64,000 nucleotides of DNA from NCBI GenBank assembly GCA_028288705.1, contig JAQBNH010000007.1, positions 620,001-684,000 on the forward strand. Reading direction: 5' to 3'. The first letter of the stretch is position 1, and every line of letters begins with the position of its first letter. The notes below the pieces were generated by a model that saw only the letters and a program-made list of their open reading frames with translations, did no database searches and was not told where the DNA came from. The stretch is from Ferruginibacter sp. GTDB lineage: Bacteria > Bacteroidota > Bacteroidia > Chitinophagales > Chitinophagaceae. Positions 30,463 to 40,616 of this stretch are shown here, one piece after another. Position numbers and translations under genes: made by a program.

Positions 30463-31716
30463 ATGAACCATCAATTTGAATTACCGGGAAGTTATAAAAA
30501 GTGGACGTTGGGCCTGATCATAGCCGGTGTCATTGCCTTGCTGTACGGCTTTATCATGTTCCATCCTTTTGAACATGCCGGTCATGGTGAGCATGTAGAC
30601 AGCACAAGGTTCTGGGCAGTATTATTACAAAACAGCGTGTATTGGCTGCTTACGGTGAATGCCTGTATGTTCTTCATCTGCGTTACTACAATGGCCATGG
30701 GCGGATGGCAGGTGGCAATGCGCCGTGTTCCGGAAGCAATTTCCAGCGTGGTTCCAATTCTTGGTATCATCACATTTATCATTTTAATGGCCATCGTTTG
30801 GGGCGGCCGCACCGATATCTATCATTGGTTAGATAAAGATGCAGTGGCTGCAGACAAGATCTTAAATGGCAAAAAAGGTTTTTTAAACCCGGTATTTTTT
30901 ACCATCTGGTCATTCATTTCAATTTTATTATGGTCGTTGCTCGGTCGCAAGATGCGCAGTATGAGCCTCGAAACGGATAAGAACGGAACAATGGATTACG
31001 AAACCGGCAGAAAATGGATCTGGAAAAACACCGTTTGGGCTTCTCTCTATACCGTTTTCTTCGGACTTACAGTTGCATCAACAGTTCCATGGTTATGGTT
31101 GATGAGCATCGATGCCCATTGGTACAGCACGATGTATAGCTGGTATACCTTTGCGAGTACGTTCGTTTCGGGTTTATCACTGATGGCCATTTTCGTTATC
31201 TACCTGAAAAACCGCGGACAACTGGAATATGTTACGGACGAGCATTTACATGACGTTGGTAAATTTATGTTTGCCTTTTCTATTTTCTGGACATACCTCT
31301 GGTTTTCTCAATACATGTTGATCTGGTATAGTAACCAGCCGGAAGAAACAAGATATTTTGTTGACCGTATCGGAACAGCGCGTCAGAGCGGACCATACAG
31401 GGGAATATTTTTCTTTAACCTGATCGTAAACTTTGCCTGCCCGTTATTAATCCTGATGAAGAAAAGCACGAAAAGGAGCTGGACAATCGTAACATTTACT
31501 GCGGTGCTGATCATTTTCGGTCACTGGATCGATCTTTATCAAATGGTTATGCCCGGCACATTGCATGAGCATGCGCAACTGATGCCTTTCGAATTTGGTA
31601 TCGCTGCATTGTTTATCGGGCTGATCATGTGGGGTGTGGGAAGGTATTTCAGCAAACATTCTTTGCTGGCAAAAAATCATCCTTTCCTAAAAGAAAGTAT
31701 GATCCATCATACATAA
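30463..31716 (+). CDS. actF: Alternative Complex III subunit F (quinol:cytochrome c oxidoreductase membrane subunit)
   Basis: NrfD-like polytopic protein; position in ACIII operon. Confidence 0.9.
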   Translation: MNHQFELPGSYKKWTLGLIIAGVIALLYGFIMFHPFEHAGHGEHVDSTRFWAVLLQNSVYWLLTVNACMFFICVTTMAMGGWQVAMRRVPEAISSVVPILGIITFIILMAIVWGGRTDIYHWLDKDAVAADKILNGKKGFLNPVFFTIWSFISILLWSLLGRKMRSMSLETDKNGTMDYETGRKWIWKNTVWASLYTVFFGLTVASTVPWLWLMSIDAHWYSTMYSWYTFASTFVSGLSLMAIFVIYLKNRGQLEYVTDEHLHDVGKFMFAFSIFWTYLWFSQYMLIWYSNQPEETRYFVDRIGTARQSGPYRGIFFFNLIVNFACPLLILMKKSTKRSWTIVTFTAVLIIFGHWIDLYQMVMPGTLHEHAQLMPFEFGIAALFIGLIMWGVGRYFSKHSLLAKNHPFLKESMIHHT

Positions 31717-31826
31717 AATGAAGGGAGCATGCTTCCGCAAACCAATTAATAAATTATCCCGATAGCGGGGACACTATAATAAGCCTGGGATCTTAAGAAT
31801 ACGGCAGGCACGCAAAAATTTATAAA

Positions 31827-32897
31827 ATGAAGGAGCTTTTTCTGGTAGCCATTGTAATAATGATCTTCGTCGTGATCTTCCAGATCGCGAAAGCAAGTGA
31901 GTATGTAAGTGTACTGAAAGGAGAGGAAAAAACGCGCAAGCAAAACAACCGGATCAATGGTTTTATGATGATCACGGTGCTGGTGCTCGGCATGATCGGC
32001 GTATGGTATTGTAATCACCTGTATTACGGAAAGACATTGTTTACGCAGGGGTCTGCCTCTGTTGAAGGTGTTCAGATTGACAATATGCTATACATCACGA
32101 TTGCTGTAACAGGTTTCATTTTCGTAGTAACACAAATATTATTATTCTGGTTTGCATTTAAATACCAGGAAACAGATAAACGCAAGGCATTTTATTTTCC
32201 TCATAATACGAAACTTGAGTTGATCTGGACAACTATCCCCGCGATCGTACTCACAGTATTGGTGGTATTCGGTTTAAAGCATTGGTTCCTGATCACTGGC
32301 GATGCGCCAAAGGATTCAGTGGTTGTGGAGATCACCGGTCACCAGTTTGGTTGGGAAATGCGTTACCCGGGTAAAGACGGCGTTTTAGGTAGAAAAGATT
32401 ATAAGCTATACAACACACCTTCTGGAAACTCACTGGGTGTAGATTTTGAAGATCCGACAAGCCATGATGATTTAAGGATTAGTTCAGACATGCATATTCC
32501 TGTTGGCCGCCCGGTAAAACTGGTGATCAATTCACAGGACGTTATTCATGACGTAGGTCTTCCGCATTTCCGTTTAAAAATGGATGCTGTGCCGGGAATC
32601 CCGACAACACTGTGGTTCACGCCGAAATACACAACAGCACAAATGAAAGAACGCACCGGAAATGCAAATTTTGTTTACGAAATCAGCTGCGATCAGATGT
32701 GTGGTAAAGGCCATTTCTCTATGCGCGGAACGATCGTTGTAGATACAGAAGCAGATTATAAAAAATGGCTGGATGCACAGAAGCCGGAGTATTTTACCAT
32801 ATACCCTGACAGAGATCCAACCAAACAAAACCAGGCTGCTGACAGCAGCAAAATGGCAGACAAAACTGTAGCAGCAGTTATGCCTATTAAAAAATAA
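31827..32897 (+). CDS. coxB: Cytochrome c oxidase subunit II
   Basis: CuA motif CDQMCGKGHFSM; VIHDVGLPHFRLKMDAVPG. Confidence 0.93.
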   Translation: MKELFLVAIVIMIFVVIFQIAKASEYVSVLKGEEKTRKQNNRINGFMMITVLVLGMIGVWYCNHLYYGKTLFTQGSASVEGVQIDNMLYITIAVTGFIFVVTQILLFWFAFKYQETDKRKAFYFPHNTKLELIWTTIPAIVLTVLVVFGLKHWFLITGDAPKDSVVVEITGHQFGWEMRYPGKDGVLGRKDYKLYNTPSGNSLGVDFEDPTSHDDLRISSDMHIPVGRPVKLVINSQDVIHDVGLPHFRLKMDAVPGIPTTLWFTPKYTTAQMKERTGNANFVYEISCDQMCGKGHFSMRGTIVVDTEADYKKWLDAQKPEYFTIYPDRDPTKQNQAADSSKMADKTVAAVMPIKK

Positions 32898-32925
32898 TTA
32901 ACCGGGTTAGAAAAAAATATAGATT

Positions 32926-34728
32926 ATGAGCAGCGCAGTCACTTTACATGAAGCAGGTACACATCACGCCGGCCATGACGTACACCACGACCACCATCAT
33001 CAGTCATTTATTTCCAAATACGTGTTTAGCATGGACCATAAAACCATCGCCAAGCAATTTTTGGTTACGGGTATCATATGGGCAATTATCGGTGGCTTGT
33101 TTTCGGTGATCTTTCGTTTGCAATTAGGTTATCCGGAAGCGACTTTCCCATTCCTCGAAGATTTCCTCGGCCATTGGGCTAAAGGTGGAAAGCTTCAGCC
33201 CGAATTTTATTATGCACTGGTTACGATGCACGGAACCGTATTGGTATTCTTTGTACTGACTGCCGGTTTAAGCGGAACATTCGCGAACTTCTTAATTCCT
33301 TTGCAAATTGGAGCAAGGGATATGGCATCTCCATTATTAAATATGCTGAGCTACTGGTTTTTCTTCATTGCTTCGGTTATCATGATGTCTTCTTTGTTCG
33401 TTCAAACCGGACCTGCAAGTGGTGGCTGGACGATCTATCCACCGTTAAGTGCGCTTGGCGATGCATCGATCGGTAGTAAGATTGGGATGGACCTTTGGTT
33501 AGTGAGTATGGCGATGTTTATTGTTTCTTCATTATTAGGTGGCCTTAACTATATCACCACGATCCTGAACATGCGAACAAAAGGTATGAGCATGACCAGA
33601 ATGCCGTTGACGATCTGGGCTTTGTTCTTTACAGCTGTACTTGGTGTATTATCATTCCCTGTGTTGTTGTCAGGTGCGATTTTATTATTATTCGATCGTA
33701 ACCTCGGCACCAGTTTCTTCCTCAGCGATATCGTTGTTGCAGGCAAAATTTTACCAAACGAAGGTGGTAGTGCGATCCTGTTCCAGCATTTGTTCTGGTT
33801 CCTGGGTCACCCCGAAGTATATATCATTTTATTACCAGCCATGGGTATGGCATCAGAGATCCTGTCGGTAAACAGCCGTAAACCAATTTTCGGTTACATG
33901 GCAATGGTGGCTTCATTGTTTGCGATTACTATTCTCGCATTCCTTGTTTGGGCGCATCATATGTTTGTGACGGGGATGAATCCATTCCTCGGTTCAATAT
34001 TCGTATTGTTAACCCTGTTGATCGCGGTTCCATCAGCCATCAAAGTGTTTAACTGGCTCACCACATTATGGCGTGGCAATATCCGTTTCACACCGGGTAT
34101 GATGTTCGCGATCGGGTTTGTTAGTTTATTTATCAGTGGTGGTTTAACGGGTATTTTCCTGGGTAACTCTGCACTGGATATTCACTTGCATGATACGTAT
34201 TTTGTTATTGCGCATTTCCATATTGTAATGGGTGTGGCTTCGTTCTTCGGGATGTTCGCCGGTATCTATCACTGGTATCCAAAAATGTTTGGAACATATA
34301 TGAACAATACGCTCTCCTATATTCACTTTTGGGTAACGATTATCGGGGCTTACCTTATCTTCTGGCCAATGCACTACGAAGGGTTGGCTGGTATGCCACG
34401 TCGTTACTACGATTATTCCAACTGGGAGTCATTCAAAATGTTTGGGGGACTGAACGAATTTATCAGCGTTGTAGCGATGATCGTTTTCGCAGCTCAGTTG
34501 CTGTTTGTAATTAATTTTTTCTACAGCATCTGGAAAGGAAGAAAAGTAACAACATTGAATCCATGGAACGCCAATACACTGGAATGGACAACACCAATTC
34601 GTCCGGGTCACGGTAACTGGCCGGGAGAAATTCCTGAAGTTCACCGCTGGGCTTACGACTATTCAAAAGACGGCAAAGATTTTATTCCCCAGGATGTTCC
34701 GGTTGGCGCAGACGAAAGTAAACACTAG
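32926..34728 (+). CDS. coxA: Cytochrome c oxidase subunit I
   Basis: FWFLGHPEVYIILLPAMG, WAHHMFVTGM, HDTYFVIAHFHIVMG. Confidence 0.97.
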   Translation: MSSAVTLHEAGTHHAGHDVHHDHHHQSFISKYVFSMDHKTIAKQFLVTGIIWAIIGGLFSVIFRLQLGYPEATFPFLEDFLGHWAKGGKLQPEFYYALVTMHGTVLVFFVLTAGLSGTFANFLIPLQIGARDMASPLLNMLSYWFFFIASVIMMSSLFVQTGPASGGWTIYPPLSALGDASIGSKIGMDLWLVSMAMFIVSSLLGGLNYITTILNMRTKGMSMTRMPLTIWALFFTAVLGVLSFPVLLSGAILLLFDRNLGTSFFLSDIVVAGKILPNEGGSAILFQHLFWFLGHPEVYIILLPAMGMASEILSVNSRKPIFGYMAMVASLFAITILAFLVWAHHMFVTGMNPFLGSIFVLLTLLIAVPSAIKVFNWLTTLWRGNIRFTPGMMFAIGFVSLFISGGLTGIFLGNSALDIHLHDTYFVIAHFHIVMGVASFFGMFAGIYHWYPKMFGTYMNNTLSYIHFWVTIIGAYLIFWPMHYEGLAGMPRRYYDYSNWESFKMFGGLNEFISVVAMIVFAAQLLFVINFFYSIWKGRKVTTLNPWNANTLEWTTPIRPGHGNWPGEIPEVHRWAYDYSKDGKDFIPQDVPVGADESKH

Positions 34729-34817
34729 AATACGTGGCTTCCGGGAGGAAAGTTTCCCGCAGGACATTGATAAGATAACGACTTTAAATTTGCTCTTTTG
34801 CCAAAGCGAATTTGCAA

Positions 34818-35741
34818 ATGAACACCATGCAGGAGAACAATACCATATCCAATTCAACATCGTTTGCATTGGCCAGTAAAGTGAAGGATTACTTTTTGTT
34901 GATCAAATTCACGCTGAGTTTTATGGTAGTGTTCAGTACCGTAGTAAGTTACCTGCTGGCACCAAATATTCGGTTCGACTTACTACAAGTTCTTTTACTT
35001 TTTACCGGTGGAATGCTGGTAACCGGTTCGGCAAATGCGATCAACCAGATCCTGGAAAAAGACACGGATGCCATGATGAAGCGTACGGCCGGCAGGCCAA
35101 TCGCAAGCGGACGAATGAGTGTTACCGAAGGTTGGGCATTTGTGCTTATCGCAGGCTTGTTGGGATGTTACATCATGCACACGTTCAGTATCGAGGCCGC
35201 GTTGATCAGTGCTGCAAGTTTACTTTTATACGGGTTCGTTTATACACCCCTTAAAAAAGTGAATTCCATCGCAGTGTTGGTGGGTGCGATTCCCGGAGCG
35301 CTTCCCTGCCTGATCGGCTGGGTGGCCAGTTTTAGCGATGCAAGCGAAAACAACTGGACGGGCGGCTGGATCTTATTTGCGATACAGTTCCTTTGGCAGT
35401 TCCCGCATTTTTGGGCGATTGCCTGGGTGGCGCATAAAGACTATAGCGCGGCAGGATTTAAATTATTGCCCAGCGATAAAGGTCCGACGAAATTCACCGC
35501 GTTGCAGGCGATCATGTACAGTGCAATGATGATCCCGATCGGAATGTTGCCTTATATGTATCATATCAGTGGCATCGTAAGTATGTGGATCTTGTTGGCG
35601 TGTAACCTGTTTATGGTGTATGTAAGTGTGTTGTTGTTCATCAGGATGGATATTGCAGCAGCGAGAAAGGTGATGTTCAGCTCTTATTTTTACCTGATGA
35701 TCGTTTTTTTAAGCTTATATGCTGACAAGGTAAGGGTATAA
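34818..35741 (+). CDS. ctaB: Protoheme IX farnesyltransferase
   Basis: NAINQILEKDTDAMMKRTAGRPIASGRM; KDYSAAGFKLLP; ATG 34818 preferred over TTG 34812. Confidence 0.95.
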   Translation: MNTMQENNTISNSTSFALASKVKDYFLLIKFTLSFMVVFSTVVSYLLAPNIRFDLLQVLLLFTGGMLVTGSANAINQILEKDTDAMMKRTAGRPIASGRMSVTEGWAFVLIAGLLGCYIMHTFSIEAALISAASLLLYGFVYTPLKKVNSIAVLVGAIPGALPCLIGWVASFSDASENNWTGGWILFAIQFLWQFPHFWAIAWVAHKDYSAAGFKLLPSDKGPTKFTALQAIMYSAMMIPIGMLPYMYHISGIVSMWILLACNLFMVYVSVLLFIRMDIAAARKVMFSSYFYLMIVFLSLYADKVRV

Positions 35742-35778
35742 AATTCCGGGCTTGCGAAAGCCTGATAAATGAATAACG

Positions 35779-36345
35779 ATGAATGTTGTGGCGTTAGAAA
35801 AAAGAAATAAAATACACCCGCATAAATTTACTTTATGGGTGGGGATTGGAAGTATCCTGATGATGTTTGCCGGACTTACAAGTGCCTATATCGTTAAGCG
35901 AAACCAGGCCAACTGGGTAAGTTTTGATTTGCCATTGGCATTTTGGTATAGCACAGCGGTAATCATTGCCAGCAGCGTAACCATGTGGCTCGCATTGAAA
36001 GCATTTAGGGGAAGACTGATGAGTCGCTACCGCGGAATGATGCTGGCAACACTTGTACTGGGGATCGTTTTCATTTTCCTGCAGGTGATGGGCTTTAAAC
36101 AGCTTTGGGATAACGGAATCACGTTACAGGCGAATGTTTCCTATTCGTTTTTATATGTGATCGTTGGTATTCATGCGGCGCACGTGATCGGGGGAGTAAT
36201 TACACTGATCGTGATGGCACTTAAGGCTTTGAATGTAAAAATGCGGAATTATAGTTCAGTACCGGTAGAATTGATAAGCACCTACTGGCATTTTGTAGAT
36301 ATTCTCTGGCTATACCTGCTGATCTTTTTACTGATGATCAGGTAA
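35779..36345 (+). CDS. coxC: Cytochrome c oxidase subunit III (short paralogue)
   Basis: YVIVGIHAAHVIGGVI...YWHFVDILWLYLLIFLLM. Confidence 0.9.
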   Translation: MNVVALEKRNKIHPHKFTLWVGIGSILMMFAGLTSAYIVKRNQANWVSFDLPLAFWYSTAVIIASSVTMWLALKAFRGRLMSRYRGMMLATLVLGIVFIFLQVMGFKQLWDNGITLQANVSYSFLYVIVGIHAAHVIGGVITLIVMALKALNVKMRNYSSVPVELISTYWHFVDILWLYLLIFLLMIR

Positions 36346-36390
36346 CCGGGAAGAAAGAAAAAAATCTTTAGATATTAGAATTTAACGTTT

Positions 36391-37275
36391 ATGTCAACAA
36401 CAGCAATTCCGGCAGGAACAAAATGGTGGAACGGGGGAAGAAGCCCATTCAATTCCAGTTATGGTAAAGTGATGATGTGGTATTTCCTGATGAGTGATGC
36501 TTTTACTTTCGGCGCATTCCTGATCAGTTATGGTACCATCCGCTTTAGTGTAAATAACTGGGCCGATCCGAACCACGTATTTAATTCATTCCCGTTTGCC
36601 GGCCACGCCAACCTGCCCCTCGCATTCGTAAGTTTGATGACCTTTATCCTCATCTTCAGTTCGGTGACGATGGTACTCGCAGTACACGAAGGGCATAACA
36701 TGAACCGTAAAGGCGTTGAAAAATATATGTTACTCACGATCATCGGTGGTATCGCTTTCTTAAGCTGCCAGGCATGGGAGTGGACGCATCTGTTGACAGG
36801 AGAACATGTTGCTTTGTTATCAAACGGCACATTGGATGCGATCCCAACAACCGTGAAAGCAAATCCATGGGGGCATGATCTTGCCAATGCTGAAATGCTC
36901 GCAGCTTTACAAAAAACACCGCACGATCAACTGGTTAAAATCGCTGCCAGCCTGCATCATGGTGCAGAAGCTGCAACTCATACGAATTATGAAGCCTTAT
37001 CAAATGCCGACCTGGTCAACCAGATCTCAGCATCAGGTTTACACGCTACCCATTCAGGACCGATTGCGTTTGGCGGATATTTCTTCGGCATCACAGGTTT
37101 CCATGGCTTCCACGTATTCAGTGGCGTGGTGATCAATTGTATCATGTACATCAAAACAAAAATCGGCCATTTTGAGCAGCGCGGCCATTACGAAATGATC
37201 GAAAAGGCAGGTCTTTACTGGCACTTTGTAGATTTAGTTTGGGTATTCGTATTCCTTTGTTTCTATCTAATCTAA
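36391..37275 (+). CDS. Cytochrome c oxidase subunit III (long paralogue with central insertion)
   Basis: FGITGFHGFHVFSGVVIN...GLYWHFVDLVWVFVFLCFYLI. Confidence 0.9.
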   Translation: MSTTAIPAGTKWWNGGRSPFNSSYGKVMMWYFLMSDAFTFGAFLISYGTIRFSVNNWADPNHVFNSFPFAGHANLPLAFVSLMTFILIFSSVTMVLAVHEGHNMNRKGVEKYMLLTIIGGIAFLSCQAWEWTHLLTGEHVALLSNGTLDAIPTTVKANPWGHDLANAEMLAALQKTPHDQLVKIAASLHHGAEAATHTNYEALSNADLVNQISASGLHATHSGPIAFGGYFFGITGFHGFHVFSGVVINCIMYIKTKIGHFEQRGHYEMIEKAGLYWHFVDLVWVFVFLCFYLI

Positions 37276-37312
37276 ATCCGCATTCTTAGCTTTCTTTTAA
37301 AAACAAACTATT

Positions 37313-37741
37313 ATGTCAACACATACGAATTCAGAGATCAGTTTCCCAGCAGAACATTCAGGCGGTACAAAACGCATCTGGAAAATATTTTGGGTATTGT
37401 CTTTCCTAACATTGATCGAACTGGCGCTGGGTTATTTTCTTTATGCGAAACACCCCGACCTTTCTCATACATCTATCCTCGCAACGAAAATTGTGATCGG
37501 CGTATTAACCCTGTTGAAAGCCTACTACATCGTGTCTGTTTTTATGCACCTTGGTGATGAAGTGAGGAATATGATCATGACGATCGTTGTTCCTTTAGCT
37601 TTGTTTGTATGGTTTATTATCGCATTCCTTTGGGATGGCGATAGCTGGAAAAACCTGCGTAACACAAACGCAGGAAGCAAGCCTGATACCCATGAGCAAC
37701 AGGTTGTTCCTGCAGCAAAGGAACCAGGTCAAAAAGATTAA
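37313..37741 (+). CDS. Cytochrome c oxidase subunit IV-type protein
   Basis: Three TM segments; KAYYIVSVFMHLGDEVRNMIMTIVVPLALFVWFIIAFLWDG. Confidence 0.88.
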   Translation: MSTHTNSEISFPAEHSGGTKRIWKIFWVLSFLTLIELALGYFLYAKHPDLSHTSILATKIVIGVLTLLKAYYIVSVFMHLGDEVRNMIMTIVVPLALFVWFIIAFLWDGDSWKNLRNTNAGSKPDTHEQQVVPAAKEPGQKD

Positions 37742-37760
37742 GATCAACAAATCATTATAT

Positions 37761-37789
37761 AAGCCACCGTTTTACCGGTGGCTTTTTTT
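37761..37789 (+). terminator. Rho-independent terminator after COX IV
   Basis: AAGCCACCGttttacCGGTGGCTTTTTTT. Confidence 0.9.
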
Positions 37790-37886
37790 ATATCGGATGT
37801 AGGATTATTTGACAGGATTAAAACAAATTCCTCGGCATTATTGTCGAACTTTGCCCCGCATTTAAGCAGGCAAATAATTTTATATT

Positions 37887-38663
37887 TTGAAGAAGACTGC
37901 GTTCCTTTCTCTTTTACTGGCGATCATGCTGCCTCTTGCAGGTTATTGGATCGTAAAATATTATAGTAAAGATGCCGTGCATGTACCTAAACATTACTTC
38001 TATGATAGTGTTGGCACAACTGAGAGACGCGGAAAAATAATTCCTGATACAACCTGGCATAAAGTGAAGAATATCCGGTTCACCAATCAACTGGGCCAGC
38101 AGGTTTCGCTGGATGATTTGCATGGAAAGATCATCGTACTCGATTTTTTCTTTAGTCGCTGCCCGAGTATTTGTCCGGGCATGACCAAATCAATGAAGCG
38201 CCTGCAGGATTCGTTTATTAAAAATGACAGCATTGTTCAATTTCTTTCCATCAGTATCGATCCCGAACATGATAGCGTTCCTCAGCTAAGAAAATTTGCC
38301 GATAGGTTTAATGTAAACCATGATACCTGGTGGTTTGTGACCGGCAACAAAAAAGAGATCTACGATTTCGCGATCAACGAAGTGAAGGCAAGTATTGCCG
38401 ACACGAATGTGGACACGGCGTTCATTCATACGGAAAACTTTTTCCTGCTGGATTCCAACAGGATCGTGCGCGGCTGGTATAACGGATTTGATACCACCAA
38501 ACAGGAACAATTGGTACGCGATATCCCAACTTTGATGTTAGAACGTGATCGTAAAACACCCTCTATCCTCCGGAGTTTTATTCCGATTTTACCGATCATC
38601 TTTATCGGGATCGGCTTCGTGATTATTATGACAGCCGTCATTAAACGCAATAAAAATTATTAA
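37887..38663 (+). CDS. SCO1/SenC/PrrC family copper chaperone
   Basis: VLDFFFSRCPSICPGMTKSMKRLQ (CXXXC) and downstream IHTENFFLLD. Confidence 0.92.
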   Translation: MKKTAFLSLLLAIMLPLAGYWIVKYYSKDAVHVPKHYFYDSVGTTERRGKIIPDTTWHKVKNIRFTNQLGQQVSLDDLHGKIIVLDFFFSRCPSICPGMTKSMKRLQDSFIKNDSIVQFLSISIDPEHDSVPQLRKFADRFNVNHDTWWFVTGNKKEIYDFAINEVKASIADTNVDTAFIHTENFFLLDSNRIVRGWYNGFDTTKQEQLVRDIPTLMLERDRKTPSILRSFIPILPIIFIGIGFVIIMTAVIKRNKNY

Positions 38664-38672
38664 AATCAGCAT

Positions 38673-39257
38673 ATGCTTGCACCTAGTTTACAGAAAAATG
38701 ACCGCAGGGCGCGCATCATTATCTTTATTGTTTCTGCCATCGTTTTTGCTGCGGTAACCGCGTTGAGCAGAATCAAGGTGGAAGTGAACCTGCCATTCAA
38801 TGTACATGTATTTGCGATGATAAATGCGATCATCAATTCAATCGTGGCGGTATTGTTACTGGCCGGATTGATGACGGTGAAAAGAAATAATTATGGCTTG
38901 CATAAAAAAATAATGCTCACGGCGATGGCGCTCTCAGTGCTTTTCCTGCTGAGCTATATCGCGCATCATTTGTTAACGAGTGAAACGAAATTCGGCGACC
39001 TCAACCATGATGGCATCTTAACGATTGATGAAAAATTACAGGCTGGTAGTATCCGGATTGTATATTATGTATTGTTGCTTACACATATTCCATTGGCGGC
39101 GATCATCCTGCCCTTTATTCTCTTCACAGCTTACCGCGCATTAACAGGAGAATATGAGAAACATAAAAGGCTGACACGCATCACCTGGCCTGTTTGGTTT
39201 TATGTGGCTGTGAGTGGCGTACTGGTATACCTGATGATCGAGCCATATTACGGTTGA
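38673..39257 (+). CDS. DUF420 membrane protein
   Basis: NVHVFAMINAIINSIVAVLLLAGLMTVKRNNYGLHKKIMLTAMALSVLFLLSYIAHHLL; linked to cytochrome oxidase genes. Confidence 0.9.
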   Translation: MLAPSLQKNDRRARIIIFIVSAIVFAAVTALSRIKVEVNLPFNVHVFAMINAIINSIVAVLLLAGLMTVKRNNYGLHKKIMLTAMALSVLFLLSYIAHHLLTSETKFGDLNHDGILTIDEKLQAGSIRIVYYVLLLTHIPLAAIILPFILFTAYRALTGEYEKHKRLTRITWPVWFYVAVSGVLVYLMIEPYYG

Positions 39258-40009
39258 GTTTCAGGCTCACTTGCAGGCGTTACAACGATCTTACTTTTTG
39301 ATAAATGTGTGATCAGCACGTCTAACGCATCACCAATTTTCAGCGAGGCGGCTAATGCTTCATGGCCATCTTTTGTCGAGACAGGGATCTTCGCTTTTAT
39401 TTTGTCGCTGACCACATCGAGGTAAATGCCGTGAGCAGTGATGTTCGTTACTGTGGCCGCTACAATAGTTTTGGCTTTAAACAATTTTACTGCGGTGTGA
39501 AATTCCGGGATATAATTATTATTGAACAAGGAGGCAACGATCTTTTCTTTCTTCTCGATATTTTCCAGGGCAAAATCAACCTGCTCGTTTAATTCTGTTT
39601 CTGTAGGCAAGATCTGCCAGGGCGAAAAGGGCACCGGGAAAAACAGGTAACTATCGATCTCCTTCACAAAATATTTATCATCAACAATTTTAAGATAACC
39701 AATAAAGCGATTTGTTGTAAACGATCTGTTGATCAAAACATCCAACGCGTTGTTGTACAAAAATTCAATATTGGTCGCGATCATTCTTTCACCACGTTCG
39801 GAAATTTTAATCTGGAAACTTACCACATCGCCAACAAGAAAATGATGCGTTTTCTTAATAAGGTTTTTTTGACGCAGTGCCTTTTGAACCTTTTCATCAA
39901 TACTGCCGTTCACTGTTTTCTTCTTGTTATTTTGCAGGTATTCAATGATGGCATACTTTTTTTCATGGTTGATAAAAGTAACTTTGCCTTCGATATTTTT
40001 GTCGGACAT
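39248..40009 (-). CDS. S1-like RNA-binding domain protein
   Basis: C-terminal S1-like segment AKTIVAATVTNITAHGIYLDVVSDKIKAKIPVSTKDG...LKIGDALDVLITHL. Confidence 0.65.
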   Translation of the reverse strand: MSDKNIEGKVTFINHEKKYAIIEYLQNNKKKTVNGSIDEKVQKALRQKNLIKKTHHFLVGDVVSFQIKISERGERMIATNIEFLYNNALDVLINRSFTTNRFIGYLKIVDDKYFVKEIDSYLFFPVPFSPWQILPTETELNEQVDFALENIEKKEKIVASLFNNNYIPEFHTAVKLFKAKTIVAATVTNITAHGIYLDVVSDKIKAKIPVSTKDGHEALAASLKIGDALDVLITHLSKSKIVVTPASEPETQP

Positions 40010-40021
40010 AATTTTTATTTT

Positions 40022-40393
40022 CTAAAGGGATAATGCAACAGCAGGATCCCAAAACTTTTCTTTAAAACCAACTACAGTATTATTTTCCACCGGCGTGCCT
40101 TCTTTAATTAATAATTCTTCCATCCTGGTCGGCGTTTCAAAATGGCCTCTTCCGGATAACATGCCATTCCTGTTTACCACGCGGTGCGCCGGAACTTTCG
40201 GCTTGATCTGGTGCGCGCCGTTCATGGCCCAGCCAACCATTCTCGCAGATAATTTAGTGCCGAGGTAACTCGCAATGGCGCCATAGGACGTTACTTTACC
40301 ACGGGGCACCTGGCGTACAACTGCGTAAACATCTTCAAAGAAACTGTATTTTTTTTCTCCGACTGGTTCAACCGATGCTTTGCCTGTTTTCAT
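40022..40393 (-). CDS. Alkyltransferase-like (ATL) MGMT-family DNA-binding protein
   Basis: VPRGKVTSYGAIASYLGTKLSARMVGWAMNGAHQIKPKVPAHRVVNRNGMLSG; PCHRV active-site Cys is replaced (PAHRV). Confidence 0.88.
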   Translation of the reverse strand: MKTGKASVEPVGEKKYSFFEDVYAVVRQVPRGKVTSYGAIASYLGTKLSARMVGWAMNGAHQIKPKVPAHRVVNRNGMLSGRGHFETPTRMEELLIKEGTPVENNTVVGFKEKFWDPAVALSL

Positions 40394-40421
40394 GTTGGTT
40401 AAAAGATACGTCAATTATTTT

Positions 40422-40616
40422 TTAGGCGTTATCGTCTGTATTTTTCCGGGCCAGTAATTCAGTCCGCCTGGGTTCTGATACGCGTTCATAATTATAAGGG
40501 CAATGCAGGCAGCCATTTCCACAGCAGGCTCCTTTTTTCAAATGGAAACTTTCAGTCAGCACAATATAACCTGCTGTATTGAAGTAATAGTCCTCACCTT
40601 CTACCAGTTTATCCAT
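40422..40616 (-). CDS. DUF5522 small cysteine-containing protein
   Basis: YYFNTAGYIVLTESFHLKKGACCGNGCLHCPYNYERV. Confidence 0.85.
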   Translation of the reverse strand: MDKLVEGEDYYFNTAGYIVLTESFHLKKGACCGNGCLHCPYNYERVSEPRRTELLARKNTDDNA

